Below are positions 46,732-55,243 of a stretch of 64,000 bases of DNA, in pieces. Source of the DNA: Mucilaginibacter gilvus (GTDB taxonomy: Bacteria > Bacteroidota > Bacteroidia > Sphingobacteriales > Sphingobacteriaceae). The notes below the pieces were generated by a model. That model ran no database searches and was not told the DNA's origin. It saw nothing but the letters and a program-made list of their open reading frames with translations. Where the stretch lies: the NCBI RefSeq assembly GCF_004054195.1, contig NZ_SBIW01000008.1:62001-126000 (forward strand). The letters are read 5' to 3'. The translations under genes were made by a program, and so were the position numbers. Each line of letters begins with the position of its first letter. Position 1 is the stretch's first letter.

Positions 46732-48531
46732 TTAATTGATTTTCTTTTCTAACTGTTCAATCTGGGCTGCAAAGTAAAGCTTTTTTTCCGGAATTTTCAA
46801 CATCAAATTTTTATAAGTAGCTATAGCTTTATGATATAGCATCTGGTCGCCATAAATGCGGGCAAGTGTTTCTGTCACCATGGCATCCTGATCTTCGGAA
46901 CTCCTCTTGGCCTTGTTCTCGTTATCCAGCTTATCTGCCGAAAGGGGTTTGATCTGCGGATCGGTATGGATAAAGCGTTCTATGATGATGTCTTCTTTTT
47001 TGCTATGGTCAAATTCAATCTGCGGCGGCTCTATTTCGCCTATACCGCTAATTGATGTAAGGCTGAATATATTGGTATAATACTGTTGCTGCAATTCATC
47101 CGGCGCGTCTCTTTTTGCATCGTTTGTCTGCGCTGCAGGCTCCGGCTCTGCGTAGGGTTGATTAACGCCCGCGTGTTCTTTACGGGTTTTATCAAGCCAC
47201 CACATAAAGCTGTAGGGCAGGGTATCATCGTTGTATTTGGATATATTATTTGGCTCTTTGGCGGACCCGGAAATCTGGGGCAGAGTCTGCGGTTCGGTCT
47301 CAGGTTGTGCTTGCGCAACAGGCTCTGGCTGTGGTGCAGTGCCGGTAGTGCCTGCACGTAACTCATCCAACTTTTTATCGAATGATAAATAGTCGGTAGC
47401 TGCTATGTTGCCGTAGATCAGTTTATCGGTTTCGCCGTCTATATAAGTTTGCTGCGTAATTGTGGCTTCTTCGTCCGGATCGGCGGCTTCTATAGACGCT
47501 TCTTCGGGATCCTCGGCAAATTTATTGCTCAGGCTTTCTACGCCTATCTCATCAATGCTTACTATCTCGTCGTAAATCTCGTCCTCAATATCATCCTGTT
47601 TATGAAAAACATTTTCGGGGCGGTAGTAACTCTCAAATGACGATACTTCCGCCGGTTCGGTTGAGCCTGCCGATTCGGCCTGATTAACTGCATGTTGTTC
47701 AAATGCAGAAAGCGAATGGTCGTATGTTTCTATCTTGGGTTCTTCCGGTGTAACAGCTGCAACTTGTTTGGACTGTGTTTCGGGCGCTTTTTCAGCCTCC
47801 GGTTTGGGCAAAGTTTCAATAACCGGCTCCTCCACTTGTTCTGCTTCCGGCTCCGCTACAGCTATCTCCTCAACATTCTCTAATTTGGACAGATCCCAGG
47901 GGTTGGCAAACGCATCCTCATCGTCATCATCTGATGCGGTCGAATGATAAACAGCCTCGGTTTGTACTGATTGCTGCTGGTCTGATTGCGGCAACGGCGG
48001 GGGAGTGTCGTATGTGTGCCCGGCCTGCACTTCAGGCTCTGCTGTAATGTCCCCGGCTGGTAAGTCAAAAGTTTTTTCGTCGTCGTCTTGTCCCGGGGTA
48101 AATGCCTCAATTGATGCAATGTTAGCTGCGGGCTGGGCAAAGTCTTGTGGAATGAGGGTTTCGGCTTCGGCAACCGGGGCATCGCTTATCAGTTCGGCTG
48201 TTTCGGTAGCCGTGCCAATATTAAAGTAATTTTCGGGCTCGGTGGTTTGGTTACTGTTGAAAGTTTGGTTTACCCTGTCGCGCGATACCGGCAGCAATCC
48301 ATCCGGGTCGTGCAGAAGTTTATGAAGCGCTTTTGGGCTAAAATAGGCTGCGGCTTTACGGATATCGGGTGTTTGCAACGAGCGCGCATACATCACCTGC
48401 AATAATCCGCTCTGCGGATTATCCTGCACCAGCCGCTCTAAATTAAGCTTGTGTAACTGGCCGTTCTCGGCCGGGTTTGCCAGCAAATCCCACAAAATTT
48501 CCTTATGCCTGTTATCTATGTTTTGATCCAC
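46732..48531 (-). CDS. Large acidic protein with TPR-like C-terminus, function unknown
   Basis: 599 residues from a GTG start. The N-terminus (1-60) is a short helical region (HKEILWDLLANPAENGQLH, LLQVMYARSLQTPDIRKAAA). Residues from about 100 to 530 are low-complexity, very rich in Glu, Asp, Pro, Ala and Gln, and probably disordered. The C-terminal 60 residues (ETLARIYGDQMLYHKAIATY, KNLMLKIPEKK) look like one TPR pair. There is no signal peptide, so it is cytoplasmic. It stands between lptE and secG in a conserved envelope operon. I do not recognise a function. Confidence 0.78.
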   Translation of the reverse strand: MDQNIDNRHKEILWDLLANPAENGQLHKLNLERLVQDNPQSGLLQVMYARSLQTPDIRKAAAYFSPKALHKLLHDPDGLLPVSRDRVNQTFNSNQTTEPENYFNIGTATETAELISDAPVAEAETLIPQDFAQPAANIASIEAFTPGQDDDEKTFDLPAGDITAEPEVQAGHTYDTPPPLPQSDQQQSVQTEAVYHSTASDDDDEDAFANPWDLSKLENVEEIAVAEPEAEQVEEPVIETLPKPEAEKAPETQSKQVAAVTPEEPKIETYDHSLSAFEQHAVNQAESAGSTEPAEVSSFESYYRPENVFHKQDDIEDEIYDEIVSIDEIGVESLSNKFAEDPEEASIEAADPDEEATITQQTYIDGETDKLIYGNIAATDYLSFDKKLDELRAGTTGTAPQPEPVAQAQPETEPQTLPQISGSAKEPNNISKYNDDTLPYSFMWWLDKTRKEHAGVNQPYAEPEPAAQTNDAKRDAPDELQQQYYTNIFSLTSISGIGEIEPPQIEFDHSKKEDIIIERFIHTDPQIKPLSADKLDNENKAKRSSEDQDAMVTETLARIYGDQMLYHKAIATYKNLMLKIPEKKLYFAAQIEQLEKKIN

Positions 48532-48552
48532 CTGGTTAAAACTACAAATTGC

Positions 48553-49071
48553 CTACCAATTATTAAAAGCCTTATTAAAAATATCGTCGGTTAACTGTTT
48601 ATTAATATCCTGTATCAGCTGTTGTTCCTGCGAAGAAATGTCGCCCGCAAAATCTTTCGATTTGGTAAACGGTTCTTCAAAACTAAGCTTTTTATCCTTA
48701 TCATACGTAAACTTCACCATTACGGTAATGGTTAAACGGCTTGCACCGGCAATAGGGGCGGTATTATTATTAGTGGCCTGTATAGATATAGGTGCATAAT
48801 TGTACCCCGTAATGGTGCCCGACATCATGGCATCCGCCTCACCTCTAACAATACTTAGGTTGGTTTGTGTGCGAATACGGTTCTTTAACGCCTCGGTAAA
48901 ATCCTGGCTGAGCGTGTTTACCACCAGCGGCGCAGTATTTTCAAAATACTGAATGTTGATGGTTTTTAATTCCGGCGGGATAGTGGCCCCGTTTAACGAT
49001 ACCGAACATGAATTGAATAAACAGATTACGGCACCCAGCAATACCGTATTTAAAAATAGCTTTTTGGTCAT
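48553..49071 (-). CDS. lptE: LptE-family LPS-assembly lipoprotein
   Basis: An outer-membrane lipoprotein that plugs the LptD barrel for LPS delivery. 172 residues. The signal peptide ends in the lipobox LFNSC at residues 18-22. The body NIQYFENTAPLVVNTLSQDF and TEALKNRIRTQTNLSIV matches the Bacteroidota LptE family. It follows the sigma54-type activator by 13 bp and precedes the acidic protein by 21 bp, so the genes probably share a transcript. Confidence 0.88.
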   Translation of the reverse strand: MTKKLFLNTVLLGAVICLFNSCSVSLNGATIPPELKTINIQYFENTAPLVVNTLSQDFTEALKNRIRTQTNLSIVRGEADAMMSGTITGYNYAPISIQATNNNTAPIAGASRLTITVMVKFTYDKDKKLSFEEPFTKSKDFAGDISSQEQQLIQDINKQLTDDIFNKAFNNW

Positions 49072-49084
49072 ATACCTATGATAA

Positions 49085-50329
49085 CTATAAATTTAGCTCT
49101 TTTATTTTACGGTACAAGGTTCTTTCTGAGATGCCCAACTCATTTGCCGCAAGTTTGCGCTTGCCCTTGTGTTTTTTTAACGCCTTGCGTATCAGGTCCG
49201 ACTCTTTATCAACCAATGATAACGATTCCTCCACCTCCTCGGCCTCGTGCGTAATATTATAGGAATCAGCATTATTATTGCTGGTATTCACCGGTTGCTG
49301 CAGGGTAAATTGCGTTTCCTTATGATTGTTTTGCGGTAATTCTATATCGCGGTACAACTGGTTGAGCGTTTGCGAATGGTTTTGATAGTTGGTGCTTACC
49401 CCGCCATGCTCAATCATATCGGCAACCAGTTTTTTCAGCTCCACCATATCGCGTTTCATATCAAACAGTACTTTGTACAGGATATCACGTTCAGAGAAAT
49501 CTTCTTTTGGCTGGTTATCCAGGCGCATAGGCAAATTGCTGCGTCCTGTTTCGTGCGGGATGTAGGTGAGCAAAGTAGCCGCTGTGATGATCCGGTCGCG
49601 TTCTAAAACGGCCAGCTGCTCGGCCATGTTCTTTAACTGGCGAACGTTACCCGGCCAGGTATAATTGATCAAAACCTGCTGCGCGTCCTCATCCAGTTGG
49701 ATGGGCGGCGTGCGGTATTTGTCGGTAAAGTCTGACGTGAATTTGCGGAACAGCAGGAAAATATCTTCCTTCCTATCGCGCAGCGGTGGGATCCTTAGGG
49801 GAACCGTATTTAAACGATAGTAAAGGTCCTCGCGGAACTTGCCGGCCTTAACGGCATCATATACATCCACATTGGTAGCGGCTATAACGCGCACGTTGGT
49901 TTTCTCTACCTTAGACGAACCCACGCGAATGTACTGGCCAGATTCCAGCACGCGTAGTAAGCGCGCCTGTGTACCTAAAGGCATTTCGGCTATTTCATCC
50001 AAAAATATGGTGCCGCCGTTTACGGTTTCAAAATAGCCTTTACGCTCGCCAACGGCACCGGTATAAGCACCCTTTTCGTGTCCGAACAGTTCCGAATCGA
50101 TAGTACCCTCGGGGATGGCCCCGCAGTTTACCGCAATAAACGGCCCATGCTTGCGCGGACTCATCTGGTGGATGATATGCGAAAACACCTCCTTACCACT
50201 CCCGCTTTCGCCGGTGATCAATACCGAAATATCTGTTGGGGATACCTGGTTAGCTATATTGATAGCCCGGTTAAGCAATGGCGAATTACCAATGATACCG
50301 AAGCGCTGTTTAATTTCTTGTATTTCCAT
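49085..50329 (-). CDS. Sigma54-dependent transcriptional activator (AAA+ plus Fis-type HTH)
   Basis: 414 residues. The AAA+ sigma54-interaction domain begins almost at the N-terminus (about 15-240), with Walker A GESGSGKE, the sigma54-contact loop GAYTGA (a variant of GAFTGA) and Walker B TIFLDEIAEMP. A Gln/Asn-rich linker follows, then the C-terminal HTH near residue 390-412 (LAANELGISERTLYRKIKEL). There is no REC or GAF domain, so its activity is not controlled by a fused sensor. Its place in the lptE-secG operon is typical of Bacteroidota. Confidence 0.93.
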   Translation of the reverse strand: MEIQEIKQRFGIIGNSPLLNRAINIANQVSPTDISVLITGESGSGKEVFSHIIHQMSPRKHGPFIAVNCGAIPEGTIDSELFGHEKGAYTGAVGERKGYFETVNGGTIFLDEIAEMPLGTQARLLRVLESGQYIRVGSSKVEKTNVRVIAATNVDVYDAVKAGKFREDLYYRLNTVPLRIPPLRDRKEDIFLLFRKFTSDFTDKYRTPPIQLDEDAQQVLINYTWPGNVRQLKNMAEQLAVLERDRIITAATLLTYIPHETGRSNLPMRLDNQPKEDFSERDILYKVLFDMKRDMVELKKLVADMIEHGGVSTNYQNHSQTLNQLYRDIELPQNNHKETQFTLQQPVNTSNNNADSYNITHEAEEVEESLSLVDKESDLIRKALKKHKGKRKLAANELGISERTLYRKIKELNL

Positions 50330-50331
50330 GC

Positions 50332-50459
50332 CCCCTAACCCCCTGAAGGGGGAATTTGCCCCCCAGCCCCCTGAAGGGGGAGCCGGAGGATGTTAATTAT
50401 TTTTATTTTGATGCCCAACTTTGTTAATCAAAAGCTCCCCCTTCAGCGGGCTGGAGGGC
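50332..50459. repeat. CCCCCTGAAGGGGG palindromic repeats
   Basis: Between miaB and the sigma54 activator, CCCCCTGAAGGGGG-type palindromes lie at 50340-50353 and 50368-50381, each a short GC-rich hairpin. A related piece, CTCCCCCTTCAGCGGGCTGGAGGG, here split as CTCCCCCTTCAGCGGG and CTGGAGGG, follows near 50436-50458 in opposite sense. The phrase also occurs behind groL (44063-44085). It is a dispersed family. Confidence 0.65.
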
Positions 50460-51913
50460 TACACTATTCTTCCTATCAGCGTTGCCGATGTGGTACGCTC
50501 TACCAACACATTTGCGTATTGGCCTGGTTTATAACCTTCCGTTACCGGGAAAATCACCATGGCGTTCTGATCGCTACGGCCGCAATAATCGTTGTTAGAT
50601 TTTTTGGAGAAGCCTTCTATCAGCACTTTCTCTACCCGGCCCAAACGTGCCTGCATACGGTAGAAAGAATATTGCTGCTGCTTGGCAACTATTTCAGCTA
50701 AACGCGCCTGCTTTACAACTTCGGGGATATCATCCGCATAGCGCTTGGCTGCCAAGGTGCCCGGGCGCTCGCTGTATTTAAACATGTAGGCAAAATCGTA
50801 TTTAACGTAATCCATCATGCTTACGCTGTCGTTATGCTCCTCGTCGGTTTCGGTGCAGAAGCCGGTGATCATATCGGTAGATATGGCACACTCCGGGATA
50901 ATGCGGCGGATCGCGTCGATACGGTTAATGTACCAGTCGCGGTCGTAAGTGCGGTTCATCAGCTCCAGTACGCGGCTGTTACCGCTTTGTACCGGCAGGT
51001 GTATGTAGTTGCAAATATTATCGTATTTGGCAATGGTGTATAAAACCTCGTCGGTAATATCCTTTGGATGCGAGGTGGAGAAGCGAACGCGCAGATCCGG
51101 GTTTACCAGCGCAACCATTTCCAGCAGGTTGGCAAAGTTTACGATTTTAACCTCATCGCCAACTGCCAGTTGCTCACTGCTATCAGCCAGCTGTCCACTC
51201 CATTTGTACGAGTCCACGTTCTGCCCAAGCAAAGTTACCTCGCGGTAGCCCTGGTTAAACAAGTCGGTGCATTCTGCTACAATGGAAACCGCATCGCGGC
51301 TCCGTTCGCGACCGCGGGTAAATGGCACCACGCAAAACGAGCACATATTATCGCAGCCACGCATTATCGAGACAAAGGCGTTGATGCCGTTGCTGTTTAA
51401 ACGCACGGGGCTGATATCTGCATAAGTTTCTTCGCGACTAAGCAATACATTTACCGCACGCTGTCCGCCGTCTACCTGTTCTATCAGGTTTGGCAGGTCG
51501 CGGTAAGCATCGGGGCCTACAACAACATCTACCAGTTTTTCTTCTTCCAAAAATTTGGCTTTTAAGCGCTCGGCCATGCAGCCCAATACGCCAACCACCA
51601 TACCCGGGTTTTTGGATTTGGCACCCGCAAATTCTTTAAGGCGGTTACGTACGCGCACTTCCGCGTTTTCGCGAATGGAGCAGGTATTGATGAACACCAC
51701 ATCGGCGTTGTTAAAATCGCTGGTGGTTTCAAAACCGCTATCGGCCAGTATAGAAGCTACTATCTCGCTATCAGAAAAATTCATGGCGCAGCCATAACTT
51801 TCTATATAAAGCTTTCGCCCGTTATTTTTACCTACAACAGGCTCCAATAACAAAGCTTCTCCCTGCCTGCTCTCATCATGCACCTTATCCGGAATAAGCA
51901 AATCCATCGTCAT
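50459..51913 (-). CDS. miaB: tRNA-2-methylthio-N6-dimethylallyladenosine synthase MiaB
   Basis: A radical-SAM methylthiotransferase that modifies i6A37 of tRNAs. The three N-terminal cluster Cys residues are in [14 protein letters not shown] and GVLGCMAE. The radical-SAM motif is [13 protein letters not shown] domain ends the protein. The start at 51913 (484 residues) or the ATG at 51907 is chosen. The TTG at 51982 would lie upstream of the promoter-like box at 51931-51938. Between QNVDSYKW and [11 protein letters not shown] there are about 17 unusual residues, [19 protein letters not shown], whose DNA looks like an intergenic repeat. Confidence 0.96.
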   Translation of the reverse strand: MTMDLLIPDKVHDESRQGEALLLEPVVGKNNGRKLYIESYGCAMNFSDSEIVASILADSGFETTSDFNNADVVFINTCSIRENAEVRVRNRLKEFAGAKSKNPGMVVGVLGCMAERLKAKFLEEEKLVDVVVGPDAYRDLPNLIEQVDGGQRAVNVLLSREETYADISPVRLNSNGINAFVSIMRGCDNMCSFCVVPFTRGRERSRDAVSIVAECTDLFNQGYREVTLLGQNVDSYKWSGQLADSSEQLAVGDEVKIVNFANLLEMVALVNPDLRVRFSTSHPKDITDEVLYTIAKYDNICNYIHLPVQSGNSRVLELMNRTYDRDWYINRIDAIRRIIPECAISTDMITGFCTETDEEHNDSVSMMDYVKYDFAYMFKYSERPGTLAAKRYADDIPEVVKQARLAEIVAKQQQYSFYRMQARLGRVEKVLIEGFSKKSNNDYCGRSDQNAMVIFPVTEGYKPGQYANVLVERTTSATLIGRIV

Positions 51914-51930
51914 TCTTAAAAATTGAACCG

Positions 51931-51938
51931 CAAAAATA
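51931..51938 (-). promoter_or_regulatory. -7 box (TATTTTTG) of miaB
   Basis: An exact minus-strand TAnnTTTG match 17 bp upstream of the ATG at 51913. This supports that ATG or the one at 51907 over the more distant TTG. Confidence 0.5.
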
Positions 51939-52053
51939 CAAAATTTTATATAATGATGTGACAGTTTGTCAGCAGATAACAAAATGAATGTTTTGTTGTT
52001 AAAACAAAGCCCTTTACCGGTACAATCACCTCAACATATCTAAATATCCTTAA

Positions 52054-53856
52054 ATGGCATTTAAATTACTACAGCATCGCTGGCAAAAAATATCTCTCAT
52101 CGTCGTACTCGGGTTACTGGTGCTTACTTTGATAGTCGCTTTATTCGCCAATAGTTACTTCGCGCCAAAACTGGCCGATAAAATAAAAAACCAGGTTTTA
52201 AAAAGCAGCGACAGCCTCTATCGTATAGACATAGGGAACACCGAGCTACACATTTTAAAGGGGCAGGCCACCCTGTACGATATTAAACTGAGTGTAGATA
52301 CCGCGGTATACAACCTGAAGAAAAAACAGGGAACCGCGCCCAATAATTTATACGAATTACAGGTGAAGCGCCTCGTGGTATCGCACATGCAGCTACTTAC
52401 GCTGTACTTTAAAAAGAAGCTAAATATTGGCCGGATTACGCTGAACGCGCCTGATGTGGAGGTAAGCTATCACCCCAACCAGGAACCCGATACAGCAAAA
52501 AAAGATAAGCGTACGCTTTGGCAAAAGATCTCCAAATCGTTGGAGTTGATCAATGTAGGTGAGATCTATTTAAATGATGTTAAACTGAAATATAAAGACT
52601 ACACCGGGCCGAAGGTAGCTGTATCTGAGCTAAAGAAGCTGAACCTGAAAGCTACCGGCCTGCTCATAGATTCGGCCACGCAAAAGGATACATCAAGGTT
52701 TTTGTTTTGTAAGGATGTGACTACCGAGTTGTATAACTACACCAGCAAATCTGCCGACGGCTTGTATACTTTTAAGGTTAAATCAGTAAAGCTATCTACT
52801 CAAACGGCCCGGCTTAGATTGGCTGGCGTAACATTGACCCCACTGCCGCATGAGACGTTTTTCCGCAAAAGCACCGACGACCTGTTTGCCTTAAAGTTGG
52901 ATACTATTGTACTGAACGGTTTTGATTACATGAATTATCAGAAAAACCAGGACTTATCGGTATCGAAGATGACCGCAAGCAAAGGCTTCTTCGAGATTTA
53001 CAGTAACCCCAACGGCCCACTAAAAACAACCGACAGGCTGGTCACTTTCCCAAACTGGGCCTTGCGCAACATGGTTAAAGCGAAGTTTAATGTAGATACG
53101 CTTGATGTTAAAAAGTTTAATTTTACTTATAAAGAAGTAAATAAAGGGCCCATGAAAACGGGGATGATATTTTTCAGTAATATTAATGCCCGGTTTTTAA
53201 ACCTCACCAACAAAAAGGAACTGGTGCAAAAAAATAACATTTGCACGGCCGATGTTACCAGCTATTTTATGGGGAAGGGAAAGTTCAACGTGTCGTTCAA
53301 TTTTAATTTGAGTGATGCGGCTTATAGCTATAGCTACAAAGGCCACCTGGGACCCATGGATATTGCGGAAGTAAACCCGGCCCTTATGCCGTTATCGCTG
53401 GTTAAGGGTACGTCGGGCAGGGTAAAAAGCCTCGATTTTAACGTCCACAGCACTAAAAAAACATCAACGGGGACGGTTTCGTTTCTGTATAACAACTTGA
53501 AGGTGGATGTGCTGCGGAAAGATTATACCAAAAAAACCATCATCACAACCTTGGCAAACACGTTTATCCTCAAACACGATAACCCGGATGATGGCAGCAA
53601 TACGCCGCGCCTGGCTAAGGTGGCGTTCATCCGGCCGGCAAATTTCCCCTTCTTTAAAACGGTATGGCAAACCATCCTGAGCGGCATAAAACCCTGCGCC
53701 GGTGTGGGCAAAGCCGAAGAGGAAAAGTTTAAAAAGCAAAGCGCCGACGAAGCCAAAAAAGACCAGGAAGACTTGTTGAAGGATGCCAAAAAGAAGAAAG
53801 AGGCAGAGGATAAAAAGTTTAAGGAAGCGTTGAAGAAGAAGAAAGAGGGGAAATAG
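52054..53856 (+). CDS. AsmA/DUF748-like membrane-anchored protein
   Basis: 600 residues. An N-terminal transmembrane helix (about 14-32, LIVVLGLLVLTLIVALFANS) is followed by a large beta-rich region. Its repeated pattern (IDIGNTELHILKGQATLYDI, KLSVDTAVYN) resembles AsmA-like/DUF748 proteins, which act in lipid transport or outer-membrane biogenesis. The last 50 residues are a Lys/Glu-rich coiled coil. No catalytic motif is visible. It is divergent from miaB and stands alone. Confidence 0.65.
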   Translation: MAFKLLQHRWQKISLIVVLGLLVLTLIVALFANSYFAPKLADKIKNQVLKSSDSLYRIDIGNTELHILKGQATLYDIKLSVDTAVYNLKKKQGTAPNNLYELQVKRLVVSHMQLLTLYFKKKLNIGRITLNAPDVEVSYHPNQEPDTAKKDKRTLWQKISKSLELINVGEIYLNDVKLKYKDYTGPKVAVSELKKLNLKATGLLIDSATQKDTSRFLFCKDVTTELYNYTSKSADGLYTFKVKSVKLSTQTARLRLAGVTLTPLPHETFFRKSTDDLFALKLDTIVLNGFDYMNYQKNQDLSVSKMTASKGFFEIYSNPNGPLKTTDRLVTFPNWALRNMVKAKFNVDTLDVKKFNFTYKEVNKGPMKTGMIFFSNINARFLNLTNKKELVQKNNICTADVTSYFMGKGKFNVSFNFNLSDAAYSYSYKGHLGPMDIAEVNPALMPLSLVKGTSGRVKSLDFNVHSTKKTSTGTVSFLYNNLKVDVLRKDYTKKTIITTLANTFILKHDNPDDGSNTPRLAKVAFIRPANFPFFKTVWQTILSGIKPCAGVGKAEEEKFKKQSADEAKKDQEDLLKDAKKKKEAEDKKFKEALKKKKEGK

Positions 53857-53898
53857 TGAGTTGTGAATAGTGAGTGGTGGGTAGTGAGTTGTTGGTCC
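53856..53898 (+). repeat. Phrase-like intergenic repeat (GTGAGTTGTGAATAG family)
   Basis: GTGAGTTGTGAATAGTGAG and GTAGTGAGTTGTTGG lie directly behind the AsmA-like gene. The same words follow the histidine kinase gene (9820-9850). Confidence 0.5.
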
Positions 53899-53949
53899 CC
53901 AACTTTTACTACCTTTCTACCACCAATAAACTAATGAACGATTGAACCA

Positions 53950-54510
53950 ATGAACGATAATAAAACCGAACTCCAAAAAATGCTGGATGGCGAGCTATAC
54001 GTTGCCGGCGACCAGCAACTTGTTGATATGCGCGATAACGCACGCGTGTTGCTTAGTCGGTACAACCAAATGATGGCCGAGCCGCTGGAGAAAAAGAATG
54101 AGGTGCTGAAAAAGCTTTTGGGTAAATGCAGTACCATTGATATTCAACCGCCGTTTTTTTGTGATTATGGTACCCATATTATTGCCGGCGAAAATTTCTT
54201 TATGAATTTTAACTGCGTAATATTGGATTGCGCGTTGGTAACCATAGGCAATAATGTAATGTGCGGACCATACGTGCAAATTTATACGGCCTATCATCCG
54301 CTGGCAGCCGAAGAACGCATTAAAGGCCCCGAACTGGCGGCACCTATTACCATTGGCGATAATGTTTGGCTGGGCGGCGGTGCCATTATTTGTCCGGGCG
54401 TAACCATTGGCAGCAATACCACTATCGGCGCGGGCAGCGTGGTTACCAAAGATATCCCGGCGGGCGTGTTCGCGGCGGGGAACCCTTGCCGTGTGATCAG
54501 AACCATTTAA
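53950..54510 (+). CDS. Maltose/galactoside-type O-acetyltransferase (hexapeptide)
   Basis: 186 residues. An N-terminal Mac domain (about 5-60, KTELQKMLDGELYVAGDQQL, RYNQMM) is followed by the left-handed beta-helix of hexapeptide repeats (about 70-185). It includes NCVILDCALVTIGNNVMCGP, GDNVWLGGGAIICPGVTIGS and NTTIGAGSVVTKDIPAG. It acetylates sugar hydroxyls with acetyl-CoA, and Maa and LacA are the relatives. Substrate cannot be read from sequence. Confidence 0.92.
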   Translation: MNDNKTELQKMLDGELYVAGDQQLVDMRDNARVLLSRYNQMMAEPLEKKNEVLKKLLGKCSTIDIQPPFFCDYGTHIIAGENFFMNFNCVILDCALVTIGNNVMCGPYVQIYTAYHPLAAEERIKGPELAAPITIGDNVWLGGGAIICPGVTIGSNTTIGAGSVVTKDIPAGVFAAGNPCRVIRTI

Positions 54511-54625
54511 ATTTGGAATAATGAATTTCGGATGCTGAACGCCGACGGAGCATGCTTTTTGCACTTCGCCGTTCGGTAATTTGGGCTTATTTCCTATCTT
54601 TCCGGCGCAATTAAAACATCACATT

Positions 54626-55093
54626 ATGCAAGAGCCAAGTGCCTTAAACCAGGTAGCCGAATTTCATAAAACCTTTAAACACCCGGTGGTAAGCGGCCCG
54701 GCCATCCCATCAAAAGAGCGTTGCGCTTTACGCGTGTCACTACTTGCCGAAGAAGTGCAGGAACTGCAGGATGCCATTGCCGATAATAATTTAGTGGAAA
54801 TTGCCGACGCGCTTTGCGATATCCAATACGTACTGGCAGGCGCCATATTGGAGTTTGGCCTGGGCGAAAAATTCAAAACATTGTTCGACGAGGTGCATCG
54901 CTCTAACATGAGCAAAGCCTGCAAAACCATAGAAGAAGCCGAGCAAACCATAGCCCATTACCAGGCAAAAGACGGCAGCGAATCGTACCACAAAGAAGAG
55001 GACGGCCTGTTTTTGGTTTACCGGACCAATGATAACAAAACCTTGAAATCTATCAATTATTCACCTGCTGATCTGGGTGGGATATTGTTGTAG
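54626..55093 (+). CDS. MazG-like nucleotide pyrophosphohydrolase
   Basis: 155 residues from the ATG at 54626. An upstream in-frame start at 54581 adds 15 residues with no homology to the fold. The all-alpha NTP-PPase motif is visible as LLAEEVQELQDAIADNNLVE, then IADALCDIQYVL, matching the EExxE and ExxD metal ligands of the MazG/HisE superfamily. It probably hydrolyses non-canonical NTPs or dNTPs. dut and dcd are also in the window, but not linked. Confidence 0.85.
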   Translation: MQEPSALNQVAEFHKTFKHPVVSGPAIPSKERCALRVSLLAEEVQELQDAIADNNLVEIADALCDIQYVLAGAILEFGLGEKFKTLFDEVHRSNMSKACKTIEEAEQTIAHYQAKDGSESYHKEEDGLFLVYRTNDNKTLKSINYSPADLGGILL

Positions 55094-55116
55094 GGGGGAT
55101 GTTGGCTTGTTGATAT

Positions 55117-55212
55117 GTATAGATAAGCCCCTTTTTCTATACATATCAACCACGACGTGTATAGAAAAGGCCCTTTTCCTATACATATAAATCACGACGT
55201 GTATAGAAAAAG
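55117..55212. repeat. 42-bp tandem repeat with internal palindromes
   Basis: Two near-identical copies (55137-55170 and 55179-55212) with a 42-bp period. Each contains CTATACA - 14 bases - TGTATAG, so each can form a hairpin. The shared core is CACGACGTGTATAGAAAA. A partial third unit lies on the left (GTATAGATAAGCCCC, 55117-55131). It fills the gap before the stop of the HsdR_N-type gene. The repeats are too few and too irregular for CRISPR. Confidence 0.75.
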
Positions 55213-55243
55213 GGCATACTGGATACATTTCCTTTAGATATTG

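Noticed and set aside
51914-51982. Upstream TTG start of miaB
   Set aside because: It would be upstream of the -7 box at 51931-51938, and the added residues are not MiaB-like.
55137-55212. Possible CRISPR array or direct-repeat locus
   Set aside because: Only two full units, tightly spaced (42-bp period with no real spacers), and no cas genes; better seen as a tandem palindrome.
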